A stretch of DNA of 64,000 nt from Bacteroidota bacterium (GTDB lineage Bacteria > Bacteroidota > Bacteroidia > Bacteroidales > F082): the NCBI GenBank assembly GCA_014382445.1, contig JACNJS010000045.1, forward strand, positions 183,391 through 247,390, in the 5' to 3' direction. Shown piece by piece: positions 1-8,388 of the stretch. The first letter of the stretch is position 1. Each line of letters opens with the position of its first letter. The notes under the pieces are model-generated. The model did not search any database and had not been told where the DNA came from. It saw only the letters and a program-made list of their open reading frames with translations. The position numbers and the translations under genes are program-made.

Positions 1-1
1 G

Positions 2-436
2 GAAGGCATTAAAAAGCTTGAAGATGAAGGAAATTATTCTTTAACAATTAATAACGACAGCTTTGAAATTACACTTGAAGATGTGGAAATCAGCACAGAA
101 GATATCCCCGGCTGGAGTGTTGCTAACGAAGGTTTAATTACGGTTGCTCTTGATCTTACCGTAAGTCTTGAACTTAAAGAAGAGGGACTGGCAAGGGAAT
201 TTGTTAACCGTATTCAAAACCTAAGAAAAGATAAAGGGATGGAAGTAACCGACAGAATAAACCTGTTAGTTGAAAATAACACGTTATCTGACAATGCGCT
301 TATTAATTTTAATGAGTATATTTGCTCAGAAACTCTTGCTGATTTAAGTTTTACCGAAAAGCTTGAACATGTGAGTGTCGAAGAAATTGAATTACTTGAA
401 GGAATTTCTGTAACCTTACTGATTAATAAACAATAA
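2..436 (+). CDS. ileS: Isoleucine--tRNA ligase, C-terminal fragment
   Basis: The reading frame is open from the window edge and ends at a TAA, giving 144 residues. IleS charges tRNA-Ile with isoleucine in the cytoplasm. The visible part is the extreme C-terminus of the long bacteroidotal enzyme, with the conserved stretches EDIPGW, VANEG and ALDLT followed by an arginine/lysine-rich helix (NRIQNLRKDKG) that belongs to the C-terminal tRNA-contacting region. The catalytic HIGH and KMSKS parts lie outside the window. A GTG at 83 is in frame but is not a real start, because homology-like sequence continues upstream of it. The gene is followed on the same strand by a DksA-like gene and lspA, an order I recall from other Bacteroidota. 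Confidence 0.9.
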   Translation, partial: EGIKKLEDEGNYSLTINNDSFEITLEDVEISTEDIPGWSVANEGLITVALDLTVSLELKEEGLAREFVNRIQNLRKDKGMEVTDRINLLVENNTLSDNALINFNEYICSETLADLSFTEKLEHVSVEEIELLEGISVTLLINKQ

Positions 437-532
437 CTTTTTTCAAATTAAATTTTTATTTGAGAGAAATAAAAAAAATTGAGTACATTTATACGGTCAA
501 AATAGCTTATTTAGACATTAAAAAAGAAGGCC

Positions 533-949
533 ATGGAAGAGAATAATAACGAGGAAATTAGAAAGACTAAATACTCAGATGCTGAACTTGAGGAATTTAA
601 ACAATTGATTATTACTAAACTGGTAAAAGCAAATGGTGATCTTGTATTATTAACTGAAGCTTACAGTAATAACAGCGAAAATGATACCAACGACACTTCA
701 CCAACATTTAAAGTCCTTGAAGAGGGTCAACAGGTACTTTCGAAAGAAGAAAATAGCAGGCTGGCTGCCCGCCAAAAACGATTTATTACAAATCTTGAAA
801 ATGCTTTGATTCGAATAGAAAATAAAACCTATGGCGTTTGCAGGGTTACAGGCAAGCTAATAAATAAAGAAAGATTGCGGGCTGTACCCCATGCAACTCT
901 AAGCATAGATGCCAAAAACAAAATGGCAACACCTGATCCGATTAATTAA
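533..949 (+). CDS. DksA/TraR family protein with degenerate zinc finger
   Basis: This 138-residue protein has an acidic, helical N-terminal half (a coiled-coil candidate) and a C-terminal segment that aligns by eye with the DksA/TraR finger (YGVCRVTGKLINKERL, then AVPHATLS). The canonical finger has four cysteines; only the first is present, and the others are replaced, so zinc binding is unlikely. DksA-family proteins enter the RNA polymerase secondary channel and modulate the stringent response; whether this variant does so is inference. The ATG at 533 is the first in frame. The gene sits between ileS and lspA, 32 bp before the latter, and may be co-transcribed. Similar cysteine-poor versions are, as far as I recall, normal in Bacteroidota. 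Confidence 0.8.
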   Translation: MEENNNEEIRKTKYSDAELEEFKQLIITKLVKANGDLVLLTEAYSNNSENDTNDTSPTFKVLEEGQQVLSKEENSRLAARQKRFITNLENALIRIENKTYGVCRVTGKLINKERLRAVPHATLSIDAKNKMATPDPIN

Positions 950-981
950 TTTCAGAAGCTAACAAAAAAAGTAACCGGAAA

Positions 982-1596
982 TTGAAAAAATCTCTGCTTA
1001 TTATTTTACTTGTGCTGATTACAGATCAGGCGTTGAAAGTTTGGGTAAAACTTAGCATGACTCTTGGTGAAGAAATCCCGATTGTTGGTACATGGTTTAA
1101 TCTTTATTTTACCGAAAATATTGGAATGGCATTTGGGTTACAATTTGGGGGTGAATTTGGGAAACTTTTCCTCAGCATTTTCAGAGTACTTGCCATTATT
1201 GCCATAGCAATATATCTGTTCATCATTATACGTAAACAAAGAAGCACAGGCCTTGTTGTAAGCATATCGCTAATATTTGCCGGAGCTCTTGGCAATATAA
1301 TCGATAGTTCTTTTTATGGAATGATTTTTACACAAAGCACCTATCATACGCTTGGTGCTTTTACCGGCGAAGGACACGGTTATGCTTCATTTTTGCATGG
1401 TAAGGTAGTTGATATGTTTTATTTCCCCATTATTGATTTTGCACAAGCCGAAGGACCTCCATGGCTTCCGTCATGGGTATATGGCTATGATGGCCATTTT
1501 ATCTTTTTCCGCCCTATATTTAACATTGCCGACTCAGCAATAACTACCGGTGTGGCATGGCTCCTGCTATTTGAACGAAAGAACCTGACTTTGTAA
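982..1596 (+). CDS. lspA: Lipoprotein signal peptidase (signal peptidase II)
   Basis: LspA is an inner-membrane aspartyl protease that removes the signal peptide of prolipoproteins after diacylglyceryl transfer. The 204-residue product has four hydrophobic segments and both catalytic aspartates: D108 in GNIIDS and D184 in FNIADSAI. A loop of about 45 residues between the two motifs is longer than in the E. coli enzyme and makes the protein larger than the usual 160-170 residues; bacteroidotal LspA proteins commonly have this. The chosen start is a TTG at 982, directly followed by a Lys-Lys and a hydrophobic helix, with no in-frame ATG before the first transmembrane segment. It lies 32 bp after the DksA-like gene. 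Confidence 0.93.
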   Translation: MKKSLLIILLVLITDQALKVWVKLSMTLGEEIPIVGTWFNLYFTENIGMAFGLQFGGEFGKLFLSIFRVLAIIAIAIYLFIIIRKQRSTGLVVSISLIFAGALGNIIDSSFYGMIFTQSTYHTLGAFTGEGHGYASFLHGKVVDMFYFPIIDFAQAEGPPWLPSWVYGYDGHFIFFRPIFNIADSAITTGVAWLLLFERKNLTL

Positions 1597-1609
1597 AATC
1601 ATTTTTTAT

Positions 1610-1627
1610 AACCTTTCAGGTTTTTTT
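1610..1627 (+). terminator. Possible intrinsic terminator of lspA
   Basis: A short stem (AACCT/AGGTT, loop of three) is followed immediately by a run of seven T, 14 bp after the lspA stop. The stem is only 5 bp, so the call is tentative. Its CCTTTCAGG core also resembles one arm of the repeat at 1671-1698. Confidence 0.4.
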
Positions 1628-1670
1628 ATCTTGCTAGGATGAAAACCAAATCAATGATTATTTCATTCGA

Positions 1671-1698
1671 CCTCTCAGGAGCAAGGCCACCTGAAAGG
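1671..1698 (+). repeat. Dispersed hairpin repeat, family B, copy 1
   Basis: A 28-bp palindromic unit with arms CCTCTCAGG and CCTGAAAGG around the loop AGCAAGGCCA. An inverted copy at 50373-50400 matches at 27 of 28 positions. Both are preceded, in element orientation, by GATTATTT and then TCGA. This copy lies between lspA and the U32 gene. Confidence 0.75.
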
Positions 1699-1746
1699 AC
1701 AGTTTTCAAAAACGGGAAAATTAGCATTCTGGGATTTCATATTTAC

Positions 1747-1754
1747 TACTTTTG
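1747..1754 (+). promoter_or_regulatory. Candidate -7 box for the U32 gene
   Basis: TACTTTTG matches the bacteroidotal -7 consensus TAnnTTTG and lies 18 bp before the ATG at 1773. I see no clear TTTG -33 element at the expected distance. Confidence 0.4.
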
Positions 1755-1772
1755 CAGCCATAACTTTCTACA

Positions 1773-3029
1773 ATGACTGCAAATGACATAGAAATAATGG
1801 CGCCGGTTGGTTCATACGAATCACTAATGGCTGCTATACAGGGAGGGGCTAACTCGGTTTACTTTGGAATTGGTGATCTCAACATGCGTTCCAAATCATC
1901 AAAAAACTTTACTCTTGACGATCTTGTAAAAATTTCCAGTATTTGTAAAGAACACAACGTTCGTACATATATAACATTGAATACCGTTATTTACGATAGT
2001 GAACTCGAAACTATGCGTGAGATAGTTGATGTTGCCAAACAAAATGGTATAACGGCAATTATTGCTTCCGATCAATCAGTAATTCAATATGCATATTCGG
2101 TTGGTATGGAAATTCACATGTCAACTCAAACAAATATTACTAACATTGAAGTTGTTAAATATTACTCACAATTTGCTGATGTGATGGTAACTGCACGTGA
2201 ACTTGAAATTAAGCAGGTAAAAGCTATCACAACTGCCATAAGCGAACAAAATATTTGTGGTCCTTCCGGGAAACCTATTCAAATTGAAGTTTTTGCCCAT
2301 GGAGCTTTGTGCATGGCGGTTAGTGGCAAATGTTACCTCAGCCTCGATAACCTTAACTCATCGGCAAACCGTGGTGCATGCTTGCAGCAATGCCGCCGAA
2401 AATATATGGTTACTGATATTGAAACAGGCGAGCAACTGGAAATAGACAATGAATACATTATGTCGCCAAAAGACCTTAACACAGTTGCTTTGTTGGATCA
2501 TATACTCGATGCCGGAGTAAGGGTGCTAAAACTTGAAGGACGTGGCCGCTCACCTGAATATGTAAAAACCATTACTTTGGTTTATCGCGATGCTGTTGAT
2601 GCATGGTTTGAAGGCGAATACAATCAAGAAAATATAGATAAATGGAACGAGCGCCTTTCAACAGTTTATAACAGAGGGTTCTGGGATGGTTACTACATGG
2701 GCAGTAAGTTTGGCGAATGGAACGAAGATTACGGCAATCAGGCTACTCAACGAAAAATATATATTGGTAAGGTTACCAACTATTTTGGCAAGATAGGAGT
2801 AGCCGAAATTAAAATTGAAACTCATGTCCTCAGTGTTGGCGATGAGATAAAGATAATTGGAGAAACAACAGGTGTTTACGAAGCTTTAGTTGATGAAGTA
2901 AGGCTTGATCTCGACCCTGTTAAAAAAGTAGTTAAAGGCGACCTTTGTTCGATTAAGGTGGCGGATATTGTTCGACGAGGTGATAAACTTTATAAGGTTG
3001 TTAGTGTACAAAAGGATAAACAACTTTAA
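1773..3029 (+). CDS. Peptidase U32 family protein, TrhP/YegQ-like
   Basis: The 418-residue product carries the U32 fold signature: an N-terminal barrel start (EIMAPVGSYESLMAAIQGGANSV is the region around residues 7-29), a YITLNT strand, and a cysteine cluster (ALCMAVSGKC then GACLQQCRRKY) that in this family binds an iron-sulfur cluster. LKLEGRGR near residue 250 is also typical. E. coli TrhP of this family takes part in prephenate-dependent 5-hydroxyuridine formation at tRNA position 34. That function is transferred by family and is not proven here; other U32 members (RlhA, UbiU/V) act on rRNA or ubiquinone. The gene overlaps the end of the converging SGNH gene by 4 bp. Confidence 0.85.
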   Translation: MTANDIEIMAPVGSYESLMAAIQGGANSVYFGIGDLNMRSKSSKNFTLDDLVKISSICKEHNVRTYITLNTVIYDSELETMREIVDVAKQNGITAIIASDQSVIQYAYSVGMEIHMSTQTNITNIEVVKYYSQFADVMVTARELEIKQVKAITTAISEQNICGPSGKPIQIEVFAHGALCMAVSGKCYLSLDNLNSSANRGACLQQCRRKYMVTDIETGEQLEIDNEYIMSPKDLNTVALLDHILDAGVRVLKLEGRGRSPEYVKTITLVYRDAVDAWFEGEYNQENIDKWNERLSTVYNRGFWDGYYMGSKFGEWNEDYGNQATQRKIYIGKVTNYFGKIGVAEIKIETHVLSVGDEIKIIGETTGVYEALVDEVRLDLDPVKKVVKGDLCSIKVADIVRRGDKLYKVVSVQKDKQL

Positions 3030-4318
3030 TGTACAATCTTTCGTGTAACATGCTTCCCATCATAATGTACTGAAATCAAATACAATCCTCTGGATAGTTC
3101 ACTAATATCTCGTGAATATGTTTTCAATTCATTAATTTTCTCTGATTGTATTAATCGACCATCAAATCTGTAAATTCTGATTTCTTGTATTTGGGATGAA
3201 CTGGAGATCACCTTAATTTCATCAGAATTATATTCATAAACAATTCTAAGGTCATGTTCGTATTGGCTGTTATATGGAATATCTGTCCAGATTATATCAA
3301 CAGTATCTTGCGCAATATCCGAATGGCATAAAGTACTTACTTCCTGTGTAATAATGTATGTTCCTGTGGTAGTATAACTATGCACAGGATTTTGAATTGT
3401 GTATGTGGCTCCGTCGCCAAAATCCCAAGCGTAAAGGTCAGCATTAACAGATGTATCATTGCAAAAAACAGTATTTTCTATTTGTGTAAATTCAAAACCT
3501 GCAATTGGTATGTTTCCGTTAATGTTCCATAAAGACGGATTTGTAAACACTACCACATCAGCAATTTGTTGAAGATATAAAGCATCGGTAGGATTCAAAC
3601 CGGCTGTATAAAGTAAACCCACTGGCGATTTCTGAAAAAGCACTGCATAATAAACACAGGCCACTAAATATGTGCCGGCCAAACTGGGATGACTTTCGTC
3701 AGGATCAAACAATTCAATCGGATCACCATTTAATATTGATTGCTTCCATGCTACTCCGGTGGGTGCAACAGTGCATGACAATGTATCACCAAGACGTAAA
3801 TACTCCATTGTAAGAGAATCCTGCATGTGAGCAAAATCATCAAATTCTAATGAACAGTACGAATTAATGCAATGTTGCCCGCCGCTTTTCTTACCCCAAA
3901 TCAGCTGAACCACCGTTTCAGTACAACTATTATTCAACTTTATCAACGAATCGAGTGATTTAGCCCCAGTGTACATATAAGTATCTTTATAATAATCAAT
4001 TATAGCAAATAGACTATGCTCCTGCAATATTATATAGTCCCAATCCAGTGAATCAATAAGTGCCAAAGAAATTGAATTATATAAATGCCCGTTCTGGGGA
4101 TGACCAAGAGTACAACCACCAGGAGCATTAACATCAAAAATAATTGTATCACCATTTGATAAAGCCAAATCCACAGTCAGCTGGGGTAAATCATTAAAAA
4201 AAGTATGGCTGTTTCCAAGAAACAGAACCTTGAGGGAATCAGCCCTGATCGGCCTAATTACTAACATAAGAACAACCAAAATAAGGATTGCCTGATAATA
4301 GGATATTTGCATTTTCAT
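3026..4318 (-). CDS. Secreted SGNH-hydrolase-like protein with PKD and T9SS sorting domain
   Basis: A signal peptide covers about residues 1-26. The mature protein opens with an SGNH/GDSL-like block (LFLGNSHTFF) resembling the DUF4886 group, and a block-V-like DESHPSLAG near residue 208 could supply the catalytic Asp and His. A PKD domain follows at about 273-330 (YAWDFGDGA, HSYTTTGTYI). The last 80 or so residues form a type A sorting domain (IRIYRFDGR, SRGLYLISV, ending KIVH), so secretion to the surface by the type IX system is expected. The substrate is unknown; esterase or acetyl-esterase activity is only a fold-based guess. The gene converges with the U32 gene and overlaps it by 4 bp. 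Confidence 0.78.
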   Translation of the reverse strand: MKMQISYYQAILILVVLMLVIRPIRADSLKVLFLGNSHTFFNDLPQLTVDLALSNGDTIIFDVNAPGGCTLGHPQNGHLYNSISLALIDSLDWDYIILQEHSLFAIIDYYKDTYMYTGAKSLDSLIKLNNSCTETVVQLIWGKKSGGQHCINSYCSLEFDDFAHMQDSLTMEYLRLGDTLSCTVAPTGVAWKQSILNGDPIELFDPDESHPSLAGTYLVACVYYAVLFQKSPVGLLYTAGLNPTDALYLQQIADVVVFTNPSLWNINGNIPIAGFEFTQIENTVFCNDTSVNADLYAWDFGDGATYTIQNPVHSYTTTGTYIITQEVSTLCHSDIAQDTVDIIWTDIPYNSQYEHDLRIVYEYNSDEIKVISSSSQIQEIRIYRFDGRLIQSEKINELKTYSRDISELSRGLYLISVHYDGKHVTRKIVH

Positions 4319-4438
4319 TAGTTGCCTTTTGTAGAGTTATTTATGGAAATCAAATTTACCAAATTTTTTATATCAATTGGAATAAAACCTAATACCTGTT
4401 TGTCTAATTACTGAATTTAAACAATAAACAATAAAAGT

Positions 4439-5818
4439 ATGAAACGGTTATCATTAATATTAACAGTAATTGCATTAGGTACTGTGACTGCGGTATTTTC
4501 GCAAAATGAATCACGAGAAAACACAAGGGAAGAAGTAAAACAATACATTGACAAAAATGTTTATCCATTGATTGAGAAACAACAAACAATGTATTTAAAA
4601 AAGCTATCGGATACCGAAAAGACAGAACTTAATACGTTAAAAGAAAAAATTTCAGAGCGTAAAACAGAATTTGCCGGAAAGCGTCAAAATAATCTGAGAA
4701 AAGACGATGCCAAAAAGAATACTAAAAAGATGGGGTGGCTGATGAGACCAGAATTATCTAATGACATTAAAAAAATAACGGATGCTCATCCCAAGTTAAA
4801 TGATTCTTATAAAGAGTTCATAGATTCAAATAAGCAAAAATGGATTTCAGATATTGAGGCGATACATGCGAAAAACAACGTTGAGCAAATGCGTAATAAA
4901 AATGGTAATATGGGAATTGATGTGTTTTTTGTCAGAGCATCGAACCCTGACTGGCTGTTACTTTGGGACCCATCTAATCCGCGATTAACACATACTATTG
5001 GCATGAAAAGCCGCGAGAATATAAAAAGCAACAGAAAAATGGAAGGAAAAAAGCAACGAAATCCAGAACTCAGAGCTGAAATTAGTGCGTTTGCCACCGA
5101 AAATATTCTTCCTGTTATAACTGAAGAGCGTAAACGTTTTGATAAACAACTTAATGATAGTGAGAAAAAGATCATTGAAAAAACACGTCAGGAAATTACC
5201 TTGAGAAAAGAAATGTTTAAGAAGCGGTATCAAAGTGAAGACTTTGTTCCGGGTGAGTGCGCTAATGACCCAAAATTTGAAGGTATGCGTACAGAAATGC
5301 GAAACAGTATGGCTGAGGTTAGGGAAATAGCTATTGCACATAGTGCAGAAATAAGGGAAAGCACTAATAAAATCAGAAGCAATGTTGATGAATGGGAAAA
5401 GAGTGTAACTACCATAACCGAAAATAATAATCAGGATGCTGATGTTGTATTAAGAATGGTCAGGCAACAACTTAGGAAATCTATCACGCCTGTTTCATTT
5501 TTGCTTTTCAACCCCGACAAAGCTGATTCGGAAGATTTTTTTGATGATTTCTCTGAAAATGAAGTTAAAGTAATTGTTTATCCAAACCCTATAGTGCATT
5601 CTGCAACCATTGCTGTAATTGGTGCGGCAGACAAAACAGTACATGTAACACTTTTTACAAAAGATGGCGAAGCCTTGAGCACATTATTTAGTGGCTTAAA
5701 CAATGAGCAAAGACTCGAAATAGCTTTAAACTCAACCGAGCTAAGTAATGATGTTTATATTATTAAAGTTGTTGCAGGAGATGTTGAAATATCACGGAAA
5801 ATAGCTGTAAAGCATTAA
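4439..5818 (+). CDS. Secreted T9SS protein with an internally duplicated helical domain
   Basis: The 459-residue product starts with a clear signal peptide (cleavage after FSQ, residue 22) and ends with a type A sorting domain (from VIVYPNPI near residue 380). Between them, two highly charged helical segments resemble each other: one from about residue 32 (VKQYIDKNVYPLIEKQQ) and one from about 212 (ISAFATENILPVITEER), each continuing into a pattern with LSD/LND, KTE/KII and ERKTEF/LRKEMF. This looks like tandem duplication of a domain of about 180 residues. I do not recognise the family by name; similar charged secreted proteins occur in Bacteroidota. No enzymatic motif is visible. The gene stands alone, divergent from its left neighbour. 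Confidence 0.7.
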   Translation: MKRLSLILTVIALGTVTAVFSQNESRENTREEVKQYIDKNVYPLIEKQQTMYLKKLSDTEKTELNTLKEKISERKTEFAGKRQNNLRKDDAKKNTKKMGWLMRPELSNDIKKITDAHPKLNDSYKEFIDSNKQKWISDIEAIHAKNNVEQMRNKNGNMGIDVFFVRASNPDWLLLWDPSNPRLTHTIGMKSRENIKSNRKMEGKKQRNPELRAEISAFATENILPVITEERKRFDKQLNDSEKKIIEKTRQEITLRKEMFKKRYQSEDFVPGECANDPKFEGMRTEMRNSMAEVREIAIAHSAEIRESTNKIRSNVDEWEKSVTTITENNNQDADVVLRMVRQQLRKSITPVSFLLFNPDKADSEDFFDDFSENEVKVIVYPNPIVHSATIAVIGAADKTVHVTLFTKDGEALSTLFSGLNNEQRLEIALNSTELSNDVYIIKVVAGDVEISRKIAVKH

Positions 5819-5844
5819 TATTTGATTCCTGAAAGTTAGTTTTT

Positions 5845-5928
5845 TGTCATTCTAAAGGAGGTGTCAGAGAAGTATCTAAACATAATAATATAGGTTAGTT
5901 AGATGCTTAGCTGTTATTCAGAATGACA
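5845..5928. repeat. Nested inverted repeat between convergent genes
   Basis: Outer arms TGTCATTCT (5845-5853) and AGAATGACA (5920-5928) are perfect complements. Inner arms AAGTATCTAA (5870-5879) and TTAGATGCTT (5899-5908) pair at 9 of 10 positions. The element lies between the ends of two converging genes and could act as a two-way terminator or be a mobile palindromic repeat. It resembles the TCATTCTGA-type repeats scattered in many bacterial genomes, from memory. Confidence 0.65.
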
Positions 5929-5979
5929 CTTCATTTTGCGACTTTTTGAATTGCCTCTTTTTGTAACCGCTATTCAAAA

Positions 5980-6375
5980 TCACTTCCTCTTCCAAATCCA
6001 TTCCAATGCTGCTGCCCTAGGCGCACACCCATCGGTTTTGGCAATCAGAGCAAGCTTATCGGCCTCAACTGTTAAATAATATTCACCCACGGAACTACAA
6101 TCGGCATCTAATGTAATTATCATTAGGTTTTCCGAAAGGGTGAACTCAGCATGCGAATTTGTATGACCAGTAGCAGTGTCGAGCAATATCCAGTCGTAAG
6201 TATTATTTGTGTTGAATTTAAGCTCTACATCGTATTGTAGCCCTTGCTGATCGGTTTGCAATACAGTCCACGATCCATAAATGTCAGGACTTTGAATTTC
6301 ACAGTCTTTGGTGCACGATCCGAAAATGAGAATTCCGGAAAAAGTGATAACGAAAGGAATAAAATAATTTTTCAT
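5980..6375 (-). CDS. Small lipoprotein, lipocalin-like
   Basis: Translation from the ATG at 6375 gives 131 residues beginning with a lipoprotein signal (GILIFGSC lipobox). The 10-residue longer frame starting at 6405 would put charged residues before the signal and is less likely. The mature part (YGSWTVLQ, then a series of short strands, LTLSEN-type turn, final WIWKRK) follows the pattern of the lipocalin-like small lipoproteins common in Bacteroidota, with cysteines that could form a disulfide. Function is unknown; such proteins usually sit at the outer or inner membrane facing the periplasm. It is a monocistronic gene with its own upstream region. Confidence 0.7.
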   Translation of the reverse strand: MKNYFIPFVITFSGILIFGSCTKDCEIQSPDIYGSWTVLQTDQQGLQYDVELKFNTNNTYDWILLDTATGHTNSHAEFTLSENLMIITLDADCSSVGEYYLTVEADKLALIAKTDGCAPRAAALEWIWKRK

Positions 6376-6599
6376 AACACGTGATTTGGGGCGATAAATA
6401 TACATTTTTTATATCTGAATTACAAATAATGAGAATTCGGATTGAAAAGTGACCTCAGGCATTTTAAGATTATAACATCCTTCAAGAACAGAATGAATTA
6501 AAAGCATATATTAAAATCCGCTATATTTACCTAAAATTAACTGTGGTTAAAAATGACCTCGTTAAACACAATTGTCAATCATAATAAAAGGAATCAGTT

Positions 6600-7361
6600 A
6601 TGAAACAATGGTACGAATCATTATTTGAAAACTACGGATTAAAATATGATCATGAGAGTTTTGCTCAGGGCACATTGGGAGAGTGTGATTTTATCGAAAC
6701 GGAAATAGACTTTAATAAACAATTGAGAATTTTAGATATTGGATGCGGTACAGGCCGCCACTCAATAGAATTAACAAAAAGGGGTTACAATTTAACCGGA
6801 ATCGATTTATCAAACTCAATGTTAAAAAGAGCAAAAGAAAAAGCCTCAGAGCAAGATCTGAAAATTAATTTTCAAAAACAGGATGCCATAGAATTATCTT
6901 TTGCCAATGAATTTGATTTGGCAATAATGTTATGTGAAGGAGCCTTCCCTTTAATGGAAACTGACGAAATGAATTTCAAAATACTTCAAAACGCTGCTAA
7001 AGCACTGAGGAGTAATGGAAAACTAATTTTCACTACGTTAAATGGATTGTTTCCATTATTTCATTCTGTTAAAGATTTTCTCGCTTCATCATCAGAAGAA
7101 GGAAATGCTACTTATGATAATAATTCTTTTGATTTAATGACTTTCAGAGATTATAATACAACCCATGTTGAGGACGATATGGGTAACAAAAAAGAACTTA
7201 AATGCAACGAAAGGTATTATGTACCATCAGAAATAACATGGTTGCTAAAATCACTCAATTTTAAAAGGATAGATATTTATGGCGCTAAACTGGGTGCTTT
7301 TAGCAGAAATGATAAGCTATCAACCGAAGATTTTGAAATGCTTGTAATAGCCGAAAAATAA
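6600..7361 (+). CDS. Class I SAM-dependent methyltransferase
   Basis: The 253-residue product has the class I methyltransferase motif I (ILDIGCGTGRHSIEL, near residue 45), an acidic end to strand 2 (LTGIDLS), and a motif II-like QDAIELSF followed by FDLAIMLCEGAF. These features place it among small-molecule methyltransferases with a seven-strand Rossmann core. The methyl acceptor cannot be read from sequence. The ATG at 6600 is preceded by a purine-rich stretch. The gene is flanked by a divergent lipoprotein and a convergent asparaginase gene and is probably transcribed alone. Confidence 0.82.
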   Translation: MKQWYESLFENYGLKYDHESFAQGTLGECDFIETEIDFNKQLRILDIGCGTGRHSIELTKRGYNLTGIDLSNSMLKRAKEKASEQDLKINFQKQDAIELSFANEFDLAIMLCEGAFPLMETDEMNFKILQNAAKALRSNGKLIFTTLNGLFPLFHSVKDFLASSSEEGNATYDNNSFDLMTFRDYNTTHVEDDMGNKKELKCNERYYVPSEITWLLKSLNFKRIDIYGAKLGAFSRNDKLSTEDFEMLVIAEK

Positions 7362-7385
7362 TATCTGCAACACTTAGAATCGATT

Positions 7386-8378
7386 TTAGTGATCGCCAAA
7401 AATCTTAATATCCATTAATCCCTCCGAAGTAATAACCCCCCTGTACATTCCTGCTGTATTAAATGTCATGGTGAAGTTCCCCGATTTATCAACTGCAATA
7501 ATTCCTCCATCGCCGCCTATTTTTTTAAGCTTGCTGAGCACCACAAAATTTGCAGCTTCTTTAACCGAAACGCGTGTATATTTCATTAATGCGGCAATAT
7601 CGTAGGCTACTACATTTCTTATAAAATACTCTCCATGACCGGTTGCCGAAACAGCACAAGTATTATTATCAGCGTAAGTTCCGGCTCCAATTATAGGCGA
7701 ATCGCCTACACGCCCTTTCATTTTATAGGTCATACCACCTGTTGATGTACCAGCAGCCAAATCGCCATGAAGATCAAGTGCAACTGCGCCAACTGTCCCG
7801 TGTTTTTCCATCTCATTGATGTGTCTGCTTCTTACTTTTTCAAAACTTTTCCATCGGTCATGAGTAAAAAAGTAGCTGCTGTCAACAATATCCAGTCCTT
7901 GTTTGCGGGCAAATTCATCAGCGCCATCACCAATCAGCAACACATGATCCGATTTTTCCATAACAGTCCTTGCAGCCAATATCGGATTTTTAACAGTGTG
8001 TACTCCGGCTACAGCTCCTGCACTACTTGTTCGCCCATCCATTATCGATGCGTCCATTTCATTAATGCCCTCTTCTGTAAAAACGGCTCCCTTGCCTGCG
8101 TTGAATAACGGGGAGTTTTCCATTATAATTATTGCCTCGGTAACGGCATCAAGACTGGTTCCTCCCGTTTTCAGCACTTCTCCTCCGGCAAGCAACGCTT
8201 CTTCAAGTTTATTTATGTATTGCTGTTCTTTTTCAAGAGTTAAATTTTCTTTAAGGATTGTTCCGGCTCCGCCATGAATTACCAACACGTATTTTGATTT
8301 TGATTTCTTATCAGGATAAATGTAATTGCATGAAGATAAGAAAAAGCCAGCTACGATAACAAATATAATGCGTTTCAT
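7386..8378 (-). CDS. Lipoprotein-type isoaspartyl peptidase/L-asparaginase
   Basis: This is an Ntn-hydrolase of the plant-type asparaginase family, which cleaves L-asparagine and isoaspartyl dipeptides after self-cleavage into two subunits. The catalytic threonine is visible in HGTVGAVALD (about residue 195 from the chosen start), followed by the substrate loop STGGMTYKMKGRVGDSP and GTYADN. The start at 8378 gives a clean lipoprotein signal (FFLSSCN); a longer frame to 8468 would add 30 residues and overlap the next gene. The lipobox suggests a membrane-anchored, extracytoplasmic enzyme. It lies 10 bp after the TauE/SafE gene, and is probably the last gene of a thiL-led operon. Confidence 0.88.
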   Translation of the reverse strand: MKRIIFVIVAGFFLSSCNYIYPDKKSKSKYVLVIHGGAGTILKENLTLEKEQQYINKLEEALLAGGEVLKTGGTSLDAVTEAIIIMENSPLFNAGKGAVFTEEGINEMDASIMDGRTSSAGAVAGVHTVKNPILAARTVMEKSDHVLLIGDGADEFARKQGLDIVDSSYFFTHDRWKSFEKVRSRHINEMEKHGTVGAVALDLHGDLAAGTSTGGMTYKMKGRVGDSPIIGAGTYADNNTCAVSATGHGEYFIRNVVAYDIAALMKYTRVSVKEAANFVVLSKLKKIGGDGGIIAVDKSGNFTMTFNTAGMYRGVITSEGLMDIKIFGDH

Positions 8379-8388
8379 GATAATTAAT

